64,000 nt of DNA, taken from positions 13,432,743 to 13,496,742 of the forward strand of contig NC_087065.1 of assembly GCF_963678635.1 (NCBI RefSeq), written 5' to 3'. The notes beneath the pieces are model-generated. The model did not search any database and was not told the origin of the DNA. It was given only the letters and a program-made list of their open reading frames with translations. How positions within the stretch are numbered: the stretch's first letter is position 1; every line of letters starts with the position of its first letter. Source of the stretch: Symsagittifera roscoffensis (Eukaryota > Xenacoelomorpha > Acoela > Convolutidae). Both the position numbers and the translations under genes were made by a program. Shown here one piece after another: positions 47,901 through 56,985 of this stretch.

Positions 47901-49343
47901 ACACAGAGACAGCATATGAAATATAGCCAAGAGGCAGTTGGAAAAAACTCATGAACGCACAGCAACAGAAAGGATAGTGGCTTGTTTTTTGAAAAACTTT
48001 CGAATTTTCAAACAAAAATTTATGATTGACACTTTTTTTGATAAAATTAACTCCATTTGAGAAAACTGAGTCAAAAGGTAACTTCCGCTGGGAAATCTGA
48101 AAATTAAAATCCCCTTTCGAAACTAGAAGCCGACCACGTTGATCTTGACCTTATAGGTTTTTGCTATGCGATCATGGAGTTTGCCTTTGCCTTAACAAAA
48201 GAAATGAATTGAACTTAAAAAGAAATCAAAAGTCAAACAGAGCAAAATTAAATTTTAGCAAGAACAATTTTCAAAAATTTTTTCGGATAAAAACAACGAA
48301 AAAATTACCAAGACCTATATAAAGAGTATTTACTAAGTCCATGACTCTTAAAAATTTTGAAGATTCTGTGTCAGTAGCGGGATTAGAGGTGGAGAGGGCA
48401 GCTGCTGTCTAATTCGATAAGATCTTACCCAAAGGGCCCTCGCTGCGACTATTTAGCGAGTCGACCAGCTATTTAATTTTTCTAAGGGTGACTCTGGCGC
48501 CAATATGTACCTATTTTGAGGAAGGACTGAACTAAAAACGCGATTTTTGGAACAGCCTTATAAAGAGAGCCCAAAAAATAATTTTGGCTCAATTTAGCAA
48601 AAGTTTGCCGTCAGCGCAGAAAATTTGACCCAAATTTGGTCTTATTGTCATTTTAGATCTCAAAAATCAAGTTTGGTAACTTGACGGAAACTCGAAAAAA
48701 AGTTTTTCGTGACACATTTATCTTAATCGTACCATTTTTTCAATGCAAGGCTATAAAGTTTGTTCTATTTTTTGAGACCGGTGGCGAAGTCTTGGCTTTC
48801 AGATCGAAAAGTCAGAGGTTCGAGGCCCGTCATAATCCGTGCCCGTTCCTCAAGGGTGAGGCAACTCTACCTAGCCCGGAATAGTAAACAAAAAATTGTA
48901 TGATGGACAACCAGGGGCACATCTTTATCTTTACCCTCTGGATAAAACGTCTTTAATAATTAATCAGTCCGATATCTGTTTAACTGACCTGTACAAAGTG
49001 GAAACTCTTACCGCCAGTTAAATCTAGTTTAATTTTCTCTGAATCAACCAACCTCCTCTGCCCATGTTAGATCCTCCATTAGCTCCCCAATTTGAGTTGT
49101 GAGGGGTGCCACCTGCGTTGCCGTGACCTCCCGAGGAGCCTCCAGAGTTGCCTCCTCCACCACCTCCTCCGCCCCATATGTTGCGGCTGCCACCGCTCCC
49201 CGAGTTACCTTGGAACGGAGCAAAGGCTGAAGAATGAGACGAGTTGTTATACATTGAGTTGTCTTTTAAGTTCTGGTTGCTATTGCAACGTGGCTTCCTA
49301 AGAGACTCTTGATCAGTGGAACTGTTACTAACAAGTGAATCCG
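38739..49343 (-). CDS. TNRC6: GW182/TNRC6-family miRNA silencing protein (8 coding exons; N-terminus incomplete)
   Basis: Join of 49,343-49,053, 44,811-43,840, 43,672-43,239, 43,031-42,813, 42,542-41,829, 40,390-40,139, 39,696-39,069 and 38,914-38,739. All introns are GT-AG and all phases agree, giving 3,686 bases. The product is a low-complexity Gly/Ser/Asn/Gln scaffold with about two dozen spaced Trp, many as GW/WG. It contains the conserved LINTHEGWGKISVSQDVPWD block, a Gln-rich helical region, SRLNKW, and IPEFIPGHPWTGTKDYANDP followed by DATPASV. These match the silencing-domain blocks of animal GW182. Argonaute binds the Trp motifs, and the C-terminal part recruits poly(A)-binding protein and deadenylase complexes in P-bodies. 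No UBA or RRM is encoded. The ATG at 49,254 or an upstream exon could be the start. Confidence 0.92.
39069..39696 (-). CDS. TNRC6: GW182 exon 7: silencing domain
   Basis: A gaattttttag acceptor (phase 0) and an AATG|gtaaaa donor (phase 1). It encodes TNPSVFGGMPFGG, then the conserved IPEFIPGHPWTG with DYANDPDATPASV, then Gly/Ser-rich sequence with spaced Trp (PNWNNQ, DMWRG, KSWNVG, AKWQQ). This is the clearest match to the GW182 silencing domain. Confidence 0.92.
40139..40390 (-). CDS. TNRC6: GW182 exon 6: end of Gln-rich region and SRLNKW motif
   Basis: A tttgttttag acceptor and an ATG|gtgagt donor, both phase 0 (84 codons). It encodes QICNKLFMDVQAQAASAMQM, a Ser/Gly linker, and SRLNKWIG before the silencing domain. 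GW182 proteins carry a similar SRLNxW motif at this place. Confidence 0.88.
40442..40727. mobile_element. TIR MITE copy, 3' half replaced by fold-back
   Basis: It starts AAAAGAGTCATGAATGCA, shares GATCACGTTTTTCGTGACC and GAGTTTGACTTC with sister copies, then runs into the palindrome at 40,728 instead of the expected right terminus. It lies in GW182 intron 5 side sequence. Confidence 0.65.
40728..40788. repeat. Perfect palindrome, 28-bp arms and 5-nt loop
   Basis: ATTTTCACAATTGAATTGAA and eight more bases (40,728-40,755), loop 40,756-40,760, exact reverse complement 40,761-40,788. Confidence 0.95.
40931..40992 (-). repeat. tRNA-Lys(CTT)-like sequence, SINE head or tRNA pseudogene
   Basis: The minus strand has an A-box-like TGGCTGCGTGGGTAG, an anticodon-arm-like GAGACGCTTAATCTC (loop CGCTTAA against a normal CTCTTAA) and a B box GGTTCGAAT. 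The position-33 base is G instead of T and the acceptor stem does not pair, so this is not a working tRNA. A short palindrome GAGGCGAAGCTTCGCCTC lies nearby at about 40,820-40,837. Confidence 0.6.
41008..41113. repeat. Perfect 53-bp tandem duplication
   Basis: 41,008-41,060 is repeated exactly at 41,061-41,113, within a GW182 intron. Confidence 0.97.
41215..41410. mobile_element. Partial TIR-family MITE
   Basis: It shares TTTTTATTTCGCTGGGAAAT, GATCACGTTTTTCGT and GAACTTAAAAAGAAATCAAA with the copies at 40,442, 44,990 and 47,942. It lies in the intron between GW182 exons 5 and 6. The ends are not resolved. Confidence 0.65.
41829..42542 (-). CDS. TNRC6: GW182 exon 5: Gln-rich and helical region
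   Basis: A tttcacag acceptor and a GAG|gtaagt donor, phase 0, 238 codons. A Ser/Gly/Met-rich start leads into MMQQQQQANALKQQQQQMHH, then LELACKAGLLPSN, then a long charged helical stretch (YAQTKFAYQKLRAQHQFKS). This corresponds to the Gln-rich region downstream of the UBA in other GW182 proteins. Confidence 0.9.
42813..43031 (-). CDS. TNRC6: GW182 exon 4
   Basis: A tttcatttcag acceptor and an AAG|gtcagt donor, phase 0, 73 codons. It has two Trp motifs (GDSWDSH, SDMWNLDN), a Gly/His-rich segment and RVPSPSPLDAVSDELFK. No UBA fold sequence is present, although this is near where it would be expected. Confidence 0.88.
43239..43672 (-). CDS. TNRC6: GW182 exon 3
   Basis: A ggaactgtttag acceptor in phase 1 and an AAG|gtatga donor in phase 0. 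It is Pro/Gln/Ser-rich (PPHPNQQQPGPTGASLP) with NAWDKPL, ASWPLD and NAVWTSK as Trp motifs. Confidence 0.88.
43840..44811 (-). CDS. TNRC6: GW182 exon 2: main Trp-repeat (Argonaute-binding) exon
   Basis: A ttgttttag acceptor and a CAAG|gtcagt donor, phase 1 at both ends, 972 bases. Trp motifs include GGWDRP, GAWGDAG, SNIWNIPG, IGIWEPED, GTRLWAM, EGWGKIS, VPWDET, DGWGSPQ, SAWKQQ and APWHSP. The EGWGKISVSQDVPWD block is the strongest family signature in this exon. Confidence 0.92.
44990..45150. mobile_element. Partial TIR-family MITE
   Basis: A core with GATCACGTTTTTCGTGACC and CTGTTCGATAGTGAAGTTTG. The terminal repeats are absent. It lies in GW182 intron 1. Confidence 0.65.
45440..45680 (-). 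repeat. tRNA-derived SINE-like repeat, copy A
   Basis: The minus strand at about 45,536-45,600 has TGGTTCAGAGGTAACGCGG (A-box-like) and GGGTTTCGGATAC (B-box-like). It matches copy B (45,880-46,150) on both sides of the tRNA-like part, for example TTACCACATC and AAGGTTCA, so the repeat extends well beyond the tRNA-like core. Confidence 0.6.
45880..46150 (-). repeat. tRNA-derived SINE-like repeat, copy B
   Basis: The tRNA-like part at about 46,012-46,078 has TGGCCCAGAGGTAACGCAG and GTTTGAGTCCCGGCC. It is the same orientation and family as copy A, about 440 bases away, in GW182 intron 1. Confidence 0.6.
46660..46910. mobile_element. TIR-family MITE, right half
   Basis: It holds TTTTCATTCCGCTGGAAA, then AAGACCTATAAAAGAGTCTT and the right terminus GTTCATTACTCTTA (46,897-46,910). 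The left end is not found. Confidence 0.55.
47942..48350. mobile_element. TIR-family MITE, near-complete ~410-bp copy
   Basis: The left terminus AAAACTCATGAACGC and right terminus GTCCATGACTCTTA are inverted relatives. The interior matches the copies at 33,638, 40,442, 41,215, 44,990 and 46,660. Confidence 0.7.
48372..48640 (-). mobile_element. Partial hAT-like MITE
   Basis: It is reverse-oriented relative to 28,890. It shares the start (GATTAGAGGTGGAGAGGGC against GGATTTAGGAGGGGGC), GGCGCCAATATGTA and the GCGCAGAAAATTT stretch. The other terminus is missing. Confidence 0.6.
48776..48895 (+). repeat. tRNA-like SINE fragment
   Basis: GGTGGCGAAGTCTTGG (A-box-like) is followed 26 bases later by AGAGGTTCGAGGCCCG (B-box-like), then a non-tRNA tail. 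The stems do not form a valid tRNA. It belongs to a different family from the repeats at 45.5 and 46.0 kb. Confidence 0.6.
49053..49343 (-). CDS. TNRC6: GW182 exon 1 (first one seen)
   Basis: A cttacaatttag acceptor (phase 1) and a GGAG|gttggt donor (phase 1). It encodes Ser/Asn-rich sequence, then RNIWGGGG and NSNWGANGG. An in-frame ATG at 49,254 could be the start if the upstream exon is 5' UTR; otherwise more coding exons lie upstream. The 4.2-kb intron after it (44,812-49,052) is packed with repeats. Confidence 0.8.
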
Positions 49344-50789
49344 CTAAATTGTAAGAAGGGTGTGAGATAAAATCCAACATAAATAAGTATCTTTTTAAAC
49401 AATATTGCAACGTTTCATTCTGAAATTCAAAATAAAATTTTAAAATTTAAGGACATTATAATTGTGAAATTAAATAAAGTAACAGTTTTTGCTGATATAA
49501 AAACTTGATTACACACGCTTCGTGAAGAAATTAAATTGCTATGCGTAGATTTAATAAATAAAGTGAGCTAACTTCAGCAAAAAGTAATACAACTTGCAAT
49601 TTGAAGTCTATATCTAGACATGGCGGCTTTTATAACCAGCAAGTTGGCCAAAATAGAATTACAAAATTAATTAAAGATAGTGATTCTCAAATGTTTGCTC
49701 CGAAGTCAATTCGAATAAAAGTATAATATGGTAGAATATTCAATCAAGCAACTATGAACTCTCTTAGCCATATAGAAAAATTAAATATCCCGTTTAGTTA
49801 GCTTAGATTTGAAAAGTTCATTCGATTCAAACTTGCTGAAATGTTCAATCTTGAAACTAACTGAAGAAATGTCTTGACTTGAGTTTGTTTGAGCCTCAAC
49901 TGATATAGGGGAAATTTATATATTAACTTATGCTGTAATGCAACAATGAAAAGCACATCTATATAAATAAATCAAACTTGATAAATATGCTGAGCGTCAG
50001 CACCATCGTAACCTCATGACTTTGGCGTCACGAGGTTAACATTACATAACTTCGATCTTGACTGAAGATTTCAACATAAATAAAGTCTGCAGGAAAGTTT
50101 TGTTTGGCTTAGCAAAACAGTCCTGGTTTATATTGAAACAAACCTGAATTCATGAAGCGTTCAGAATCGTTCACTCAAATATACGACGTAATCGCAGTTA
50201 TCAATCATCTACCATAAAACGCTACAAAACTTGAGTTATATCTATTATTTTTAAGCAAGAAAGCAATGAAAATAGTTGATAAAATTAATCTAAAGAAAAA
50301 CAGAAAGGCTGTTGGTAACACAATGGCTTTAAGAGCAATGAAAATATATGGGCATTGTGCATCAGAATACTGTTGTAATTCATTCAGACAATGGAAAGCA
50401 AAATGTGAGAAAAAGTCTCTTATGGCCGACATTTAGAATTGGAGCAGCACTTCAGATCTTCGCTGAAAGTCTGAAGAAATTAAACACATGTACAAAGTAT
50501 TTCGTTTTTTTTTTTAGATGGAACTACTTTCAACTTTTTTCTATTAAATCTGTCTACAGTGACAGTCTACCATGTCTGTTTTTAAAACTAAAATACTATT
50601 CAACAGTATGGATACGTATCTGAATAACTGTTTGTAGGCTAGACTTATCACTTGCACAAGATATTATCTAAAAAGTTTTTAAGACAAAAACTGAATAACA
50701 GTACTGCAACTACCATTTTAACTATCTTGTCATAAGATCATAAAAACTGTATAACCAAGTAGGAACCGTTATTTTCTAGTAGATTTTGC
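49344..50789. other. Upstream of visible GW182 exons; no exon recognised
   Basis: No Trp-rich minus-strand exon or TATA/Inr promoter could be identified. A short inverted repeat (TAACCTC...GAGGTTA) lies at about 50,008-50,033. The GW182 promoter may lie here or beyond the satellite. Confidence 0.4.
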
Positions 50790-53640
50790 GAGTTGACATT
50801 ACCAGCGAGTGAATACTAGACAGCATGCACAAGGCATAATGCCAACACCAGCTTAAAAGATTAGGTTTAAAGATAAAATATATTATGAGAGGCAAGTGGC
50901 GGGAATCTATGATTAGCAACAAAAGCAGACCATTTAATGAAGCTAAATGATTCCTAAATAATTAAGTTAAGAACATCGTGTTATGAAAAATCAAAAACAA
51001 CACACTCAAAAAATTCAGTAATATGCAGTTCGCCAATTGTTACTAGTAGGTACTGGCGCTTTTTCAAACAAAAGCAGATTATTCAATGAAGCTAGAAGAA
51101 TAAAAAATAATCGATGGGAGAACATCATTACCTCGATTTCAGAAATACCGAAAGCATAATGCTCGACACATGATTGGTACCATAGAGTTCTCCAATTGTT
51201 ATCAAAGCAAGTAGAGGGTACATTTTAACGAATACAAAACCAGATTCATTGATGCTAAAAGAACCCTAAATAATCGACGTAACATCATCATCACTTCGAA
51301 ATAAGATAAATCAAACACGACATGCTCGAAAGTTTCATTACCAAATTGTTAACATAGGAAAGTGCAACGGAACTAGTTTTTTTTTAAATATAAGCAGATT
51401 TAATGATGCTAGCTGAACCATAATTAATCGATGGAAGAGGATCGCCTTTTCGAGTTCAGAAAAATCGAAAGCATAAAACTCGATAAAATGTTGGTACCAT
51501 AAAAATCGCCAATTGTTATCAAAGCAAGTGAGTGGAGGGTACCTAATGCTTGGAACAAAAAAACTTATTAATGGTACAAAAATTCTTAATAGTTGTAGGA
51601 GCATCATCACTTTGACTTGAAAAAAATCAATTGCAAAATGGTCTACAGTTTCCGTAGCCAATAATTTGCAAATTGTTAACATAGGCAAGTGGACATTACC
51701 CAGATTTTCAAACAACAGCAGATTTATTGATATAGACCAACCACTATTGATTGATGGAAAAGTATTATCACGATGAAAGGGGATTATGAAAGGCGAATTT
51801 AGAAAAATCAACGAATAACGCTCGACGAAATGTTTGATACCATATAGATAAATAATTATTAAAGGCGGGTAGAGCATCATAATATCGAGCTATGAAGACT
51901 CGAATATGATAGGCTCAAAACAATGTCGTAACTATATAGTTTGCCAATTGCTTTCAATGGCAAGTGGACAGTACCTGTGAATTGAAAGAAAATCAGATTA
52001 TTCATTAATGCAAGATGACACCTTAATGCGCGATGAAAAATCATCGTCTCTTCGAGCTCAGAAAAACCAAGACCGACATGCTCGTCACAAAATTGCTACC
52101 ATATGGTTCGAAATTTATTACATAGACAAGTGGAGGGTACCAGTTTTTCAAGCAGTGATAGAAATTTTTATGATGCTAGATCAATGATAGTAATCAATGA
52201 AAGCGTATCATCACTTCGAGTTGCAACAAAACGAAAACGTCATGCTCGACACAAAGTTGGTACCGAATAGTTCGAAAAGTGTCAACATGGACAAATGGCG
52301 GGTACCAGTTTTTTCAAATAAAGTCAGATTAGTCAACGATTCTAGATAAGTTTAAAAAATAGTCACAGGAATAGCAACATCACTTCGAGTTATTAACAAT
52401 CTATTATGAAATGATCGAAATGATATAGTACTATATAGTTCGCCAATGGTACCGGAGAAATGAAACAAACATACCTTATTAATGATGCTACATGCGTTTT
52501 AAAAAATCAAAGAAAGAACATAATCACTTCAACTTTATGAAAAAACGAAAACGACAAGCTACACAAAATGTCAATACCATATAGCTCTCCAACTGTTACG
52601 AAAGGCAGATGGAGGGTACCAGTTTTTCAAACAAAGATGGATTATTTTAAGATGCTAGATAATTTAAGAAAAATAGGGAAATAGAATCATCACTTCCATA
52701 TATTAAATATCTGTTATGACATGCTCAATAAGAATTCCGCATAAAATAGTTCACCAATTCGTTTAGAGTCAAGTGGACGGTACCGGTTTTTGAAACAAAG
52801 ATAGATAAATTTATGGCGATATATCAATGATAGAAATCAATAAAAAAGTATAAACACTTCGATTTATTATCCAACGAGTACGACATGCTCGACAAAACAT
52901 TGGTACCTTTTAATTCGCCCACAAACAACATAAGTAAAAGGAGGGTACAATTTTTTTCTCCATAAAAAATCAGATTTGACAACGATACTAGATAAGTAAA
53001 AATATATCGCTGGAAGAGTATCATCACTTCGAGTTATCAACAATCGATTCCGATATGCTCGATATAATATCGGTTCCACATAGTTCGCCTATTGTTAACA
53101 TAGGCAAGTGGAAGATACCGGTTTTTCAAACAAAGATTATTTCATGATGCTAGATCAACCAAAGTATTCAGTAAAAGAGCATCATCAGTTCGAGTTACTA
53201 ACTACTGAGTACGAACGACATGCTCGACATAAAATTGGTAACATATAGTTCGCCCATTGTTACCATTGGCAAGTGGAGGGTACCAGAGATAGAAAACAAA
53301 AACTTTTTTTTTGTGATGCTAGATGAAATTTAAATAATCAAAGAAAGTGCATCATCACTTCAAGTTATGAAAAATCATGTACCACAGTCTTGACACAACT
53401 TCAATACCAAATAGTTCGACAATTGGTAACAAAAGCAAGTGGATGGTACCAGTTTTTCAAACAAAGAATCTTTTATGATGCTAGATCAACCAAAGTAGTA
53501 GATGAAACAGCATTATCACTTCGAGTTATTAAAAAAAGAGTGAGACATGCTCGGCATAAAATTGACAACATATAATTCGCTCATTATTAACATAAAATGA
53601 AGGGTACCGTTTTTTCAAACAAATACTAGCGTGTAGCGCA
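50790..53640. repeat. ~160-bp degenerate satellite array
   Basis: Monomers recur about every 147-170 bases with landmarks in order: TTCGCCAATTGTTA, GGCAAGTGGAGGGTACC, TTTTTCAAACAAA, TGATGCTAGAT, GCATCATCACTTCGAGTTAT, CATGCTCGA. About 18 monomers fit. Divergence is high at the left edge and lower toward 53 kb. Confidence 0.9.
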
Positions 53641-54540
53641 CCTCCGGTGCTTCGAATTTTTAACAACTCATAAAAGCAGCATATATTGGAAATAAGATAT
53701 GCATCCTTTAAGAGTAAGATGACAGCACTAAATTACAGAGTTCAAAATTACAAACTTTAGGTTTTTCAAGTTTTTTAATACAAATTTGTGAAAAACCATA
53801 AAATTTTGTGAAGTTTTATAGAAAATTTTCCAAATTTTTAAAACAAACTTGTGAAAAACCATAAAATTTTGTGAAGTATAATATCGGAAAGATACAGTTC
53901 GCCCATTGTTACCATTGGCAAGTGGAGGGTACTAGAGATAGAAAACAAAAACTTTTTTTTTGTGATGCTAGATGAAATTTAAATAATCAAATAAAAGTGC
54001 ATCATCACTTCAAGTTATGAAAAATCATGTACCACAGTCTTGACACAACTTCAATACCAAATAGTTCGACAATTGGTAACAAAAGCAAGTGGATGGTACC
54101 AGTTTTTCAAACAGAGTCTTTTATGATGCTAGATCAACCAATGTAGTAGATGAAACAGCATTATCACTTCGAGTTATTAAAAAAAGAGTGAGACATGGTC
54201 GGCATAAAATTGACAACATATAATTCGCTCATTATTAACATAAAATGAAGGGTTCCGTTTTTTCAAACAAATACTAGCGTGTAGCGCACCTCCGGTGCTT
54301 CGAATTTTTAACAACTCATAAAAGCAGCATATAATGGAAATAAGATATGCATCCTTTAAGAGTAAGATGACAGCACTAAATTATAGAGTTCATAGTTACA
54401 AACTTTAAGGTTTTTCAAAAATTTTTTATACAAATTTGTGAAAAACCATAAAATTTTGTGAAGTTTTATTTAAGTTTTTCAAAATTTTTAATACAAATTT
54501 GTGAAAAACCATAAAAAATTGTGAAGTATAATATCGGAAA
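53252..54540. repeat. Two tandem ~648-bp composite units
   Basis: The segment starting CGCCCATTGTTACCATTGGC at 53,252 recurs at about 53,899. The GC-rich motif CCTCCGGTGC recurs at 53,641 and 54,289, giving a 648-base period. Confidence 0.85.
53626..53650 (-). other. Helitron-3'-end-like motif (hairpin + CTAG)
   Basis: The minus strand reads GCACC-GGA-GGTGC (53,650-53,638), then eight bases, then CTAG (53,629-53,626), then host T. This fits the 3' end of Helitrons (hairpin, short spacer, CTRR, insertion before T). Copies are at 54,274-54,298 and 57,328-57,352; the copy at about 60,426 has CTAT. No Rep/helicase is present and no clean TC 5' end was fixed. Confidence 0.35.
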
Positions 54541-56985
54541 GATACAGTTCGCCAATTGTTATCAATGGCAAGTTGGGGGTATCGGGGATAGAAAACAAAA
54601 ATTTTATTTGTGATGCTGGATGATTTTTGAATTATCAAAGAAAGAGCATGATCGCTTCGAGTTATTAACAATCGATTCCGACGTGCTCAGCATAATATCG
54701 TTCGTGAATTGTTATCAATGGCAAGAAGAGGATAACGGAGATTTAAATTAAAAATTTATTTACCATGCTAAATACAGCTTGAATGATCAAAGAAAGAGCA
54801 TCATCACTTCAAGTTATGAGAAATCAAAAATGACAGGATCGACGCAATGTCAATACCATACAAATCGACACTGGTCAGAAGGCATCTGCTTTTTAAACAA
54901 AGATAGATAATTTTATGATGCTAGATCAATCAGAGTAATCAAGGAAAGAGCATCACTTCGAGTTATTAATATCGATATAATATCGGGACCATGTAGTTCG
55001 CCAATTGTTTACATAGGCAAGTGAAGGGTCCAGGTTTTTCAGACAAAGTTTAATGATGCTAGATCAACCAGACTATTGAAATAGCATCATCAATTCGTGT
55101 CATTTAAAAATAATTACCACTTTCCCAATGTATTAAGATGGCAAGTTTCAGATGATAAATTTTTTTTTCGGCGCCCGAAATTCCCATGTATTAGAATAGT
55201 TTATAGATTTCTCTATGTATAAGGATTAGAAATTCATTGTATTAAGATAGGGAATAGTTTTACCACGGTAAAAAGATAGGGAATGGTAAGGTTTCAGTGT
55301 GATGGTAAGAGAATGGTAAGAAAAACGGTTCTTTTGGATTTTGCAAGGAAATGTCTAGTTTTTTGCAAAAACCTCAGCGCGCGTTATTTAATTGGTGAAA
55401 ATCAGTATTCGGTGTAGATTGTGGAATGAAGGTATTTTGATTATGGCTCATGGTAAGTCAATGGTAAGACTTTTAAAACCTTGAATTTTTATCAAAAAAA
55501 TTGAAAATTTTTTCAGAAAACTTCAAAACCTGACAAGATTTGGAATAATTCGAACTTTTAACTATTTTATTAGATGATCTGACTATTTAAAACAGTGCTC
55601 TTTTTACCACAAACTATGCAGAATTCTACTGAAGCTTCGAAAAAAATCAATTTTAGGTTAATTATTTTGTCGCATCCGATCGAGTTGTGAAATATCATTG
55701 TTATATAACGTCCAGAGTTTAAAATAAGGCCCAAGTTGTATTTTCATTGGAATGATACAAAATTGAGACAATGATTGAAAGTTTTGACTAAAAAATATGG
55801 ATTTTTCCGCAATTTTCTCTCAAAATATTAAAATATGAATATTGTTCTGAATACCAGAGGGAAAACTCATAAAGGCTTCAAACCTACTGAAACTTCGAAA
55901 AAAATCAAATTTTTGGGAAAAATTGCAAAAATCTCAAGGTTTTGGCTAATTTTTTAATGCTTCTGATCTAAATGAAAAAATATACTTGAAACAAAATTAC
56001 AACTTCTGAGACGTAAATTATAATTTTTGACGTTAATTATAATAATTTTCAGATCAATGATAAAAAATGAAGTTTACTGCTAAAACAGACTAAAAATTGG
56101 CAAAATTTTTCTCTAAAGTATATTGGATGAAATTCATGAAAATCTTCTATATAACTGCCGATTATCTCTGTTGCTTCTACAACATAATCTTCTTTATTTT
56201 TCCGTAGAAATTTTCTATGTTTCAAGGTTATTTGAACTCAATTTGCAAGAAAATTTAGTCAGAACTGGGCATTTAGGAGGAAAATAGTATCAATTGAATG
56301 AACAATTTGCTGTCGGTGATATAAATAGAACTGATGACGTTTGATTAATTCTAGATATTTTGTACATGTTCTCCTTTAGGTTCCCTTGTTCAGTTGCTAC
56401 AGTAAACTACTTAAGCAAAAATACAACTTTTGGAATCATTAACTATAACTTTTCTTGCAAAATAGTTAGTAAATCGCTTTTTACTCTTGATTTTTGTTTT
56501 CTCAAAAACGTCTAAGTGAGAAAGAATCGGTGCTAGTTAACGCACTCAAAAGCAGATGTGAGAATTGATAAAAAAGACGTATTTTAACGTTGTTTTTTGA
56601 GCAAATTAAGAGCAGCTCTATTAGTTATAATCTGCAACCTTCGGAAGTAGAAATACGCAAGGGAACCTAGTTCCTAACTTCCGCAACATCTAAAAACTTC
56701 TAAAGGAACGCTTTTTAAAAAAATCGATTTAGAGAAGGAAATAAAGATGCAAACTGTATGAACTGAATAATTTTGCGAAACATTGAGTAAAAACTCTAGT
56801 TCTACCTAATTTTCTAATTGAAAAAAATTCAAGCTAAACAAAATCTTTACTGTGTGTCTAATCGAAAATTTTCATGTCAAATTTCATATTATTAAGAATT
56901 CCTACATCTGTTTCTGCTAAAGTATCGGTTTGCTTAGAAAATTTCAGCAAGCTCCAAATTATTTTTTCCAAAGTTTTTTTTTTTT
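53934..56985. repeat. Higher-order repeat, copy 1 (~3.05 kb)
   Basis: It comprises satellite monomers (53,934-55,120) followed by ~1.9 kb of AT-rich non-satellite sequence (with GGCGCCCGAAATTCC at about 55,170). It starts at GAGATAGAAAACAAAAAC and ends in a T-run before the next copy. Confidence 0.9.
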
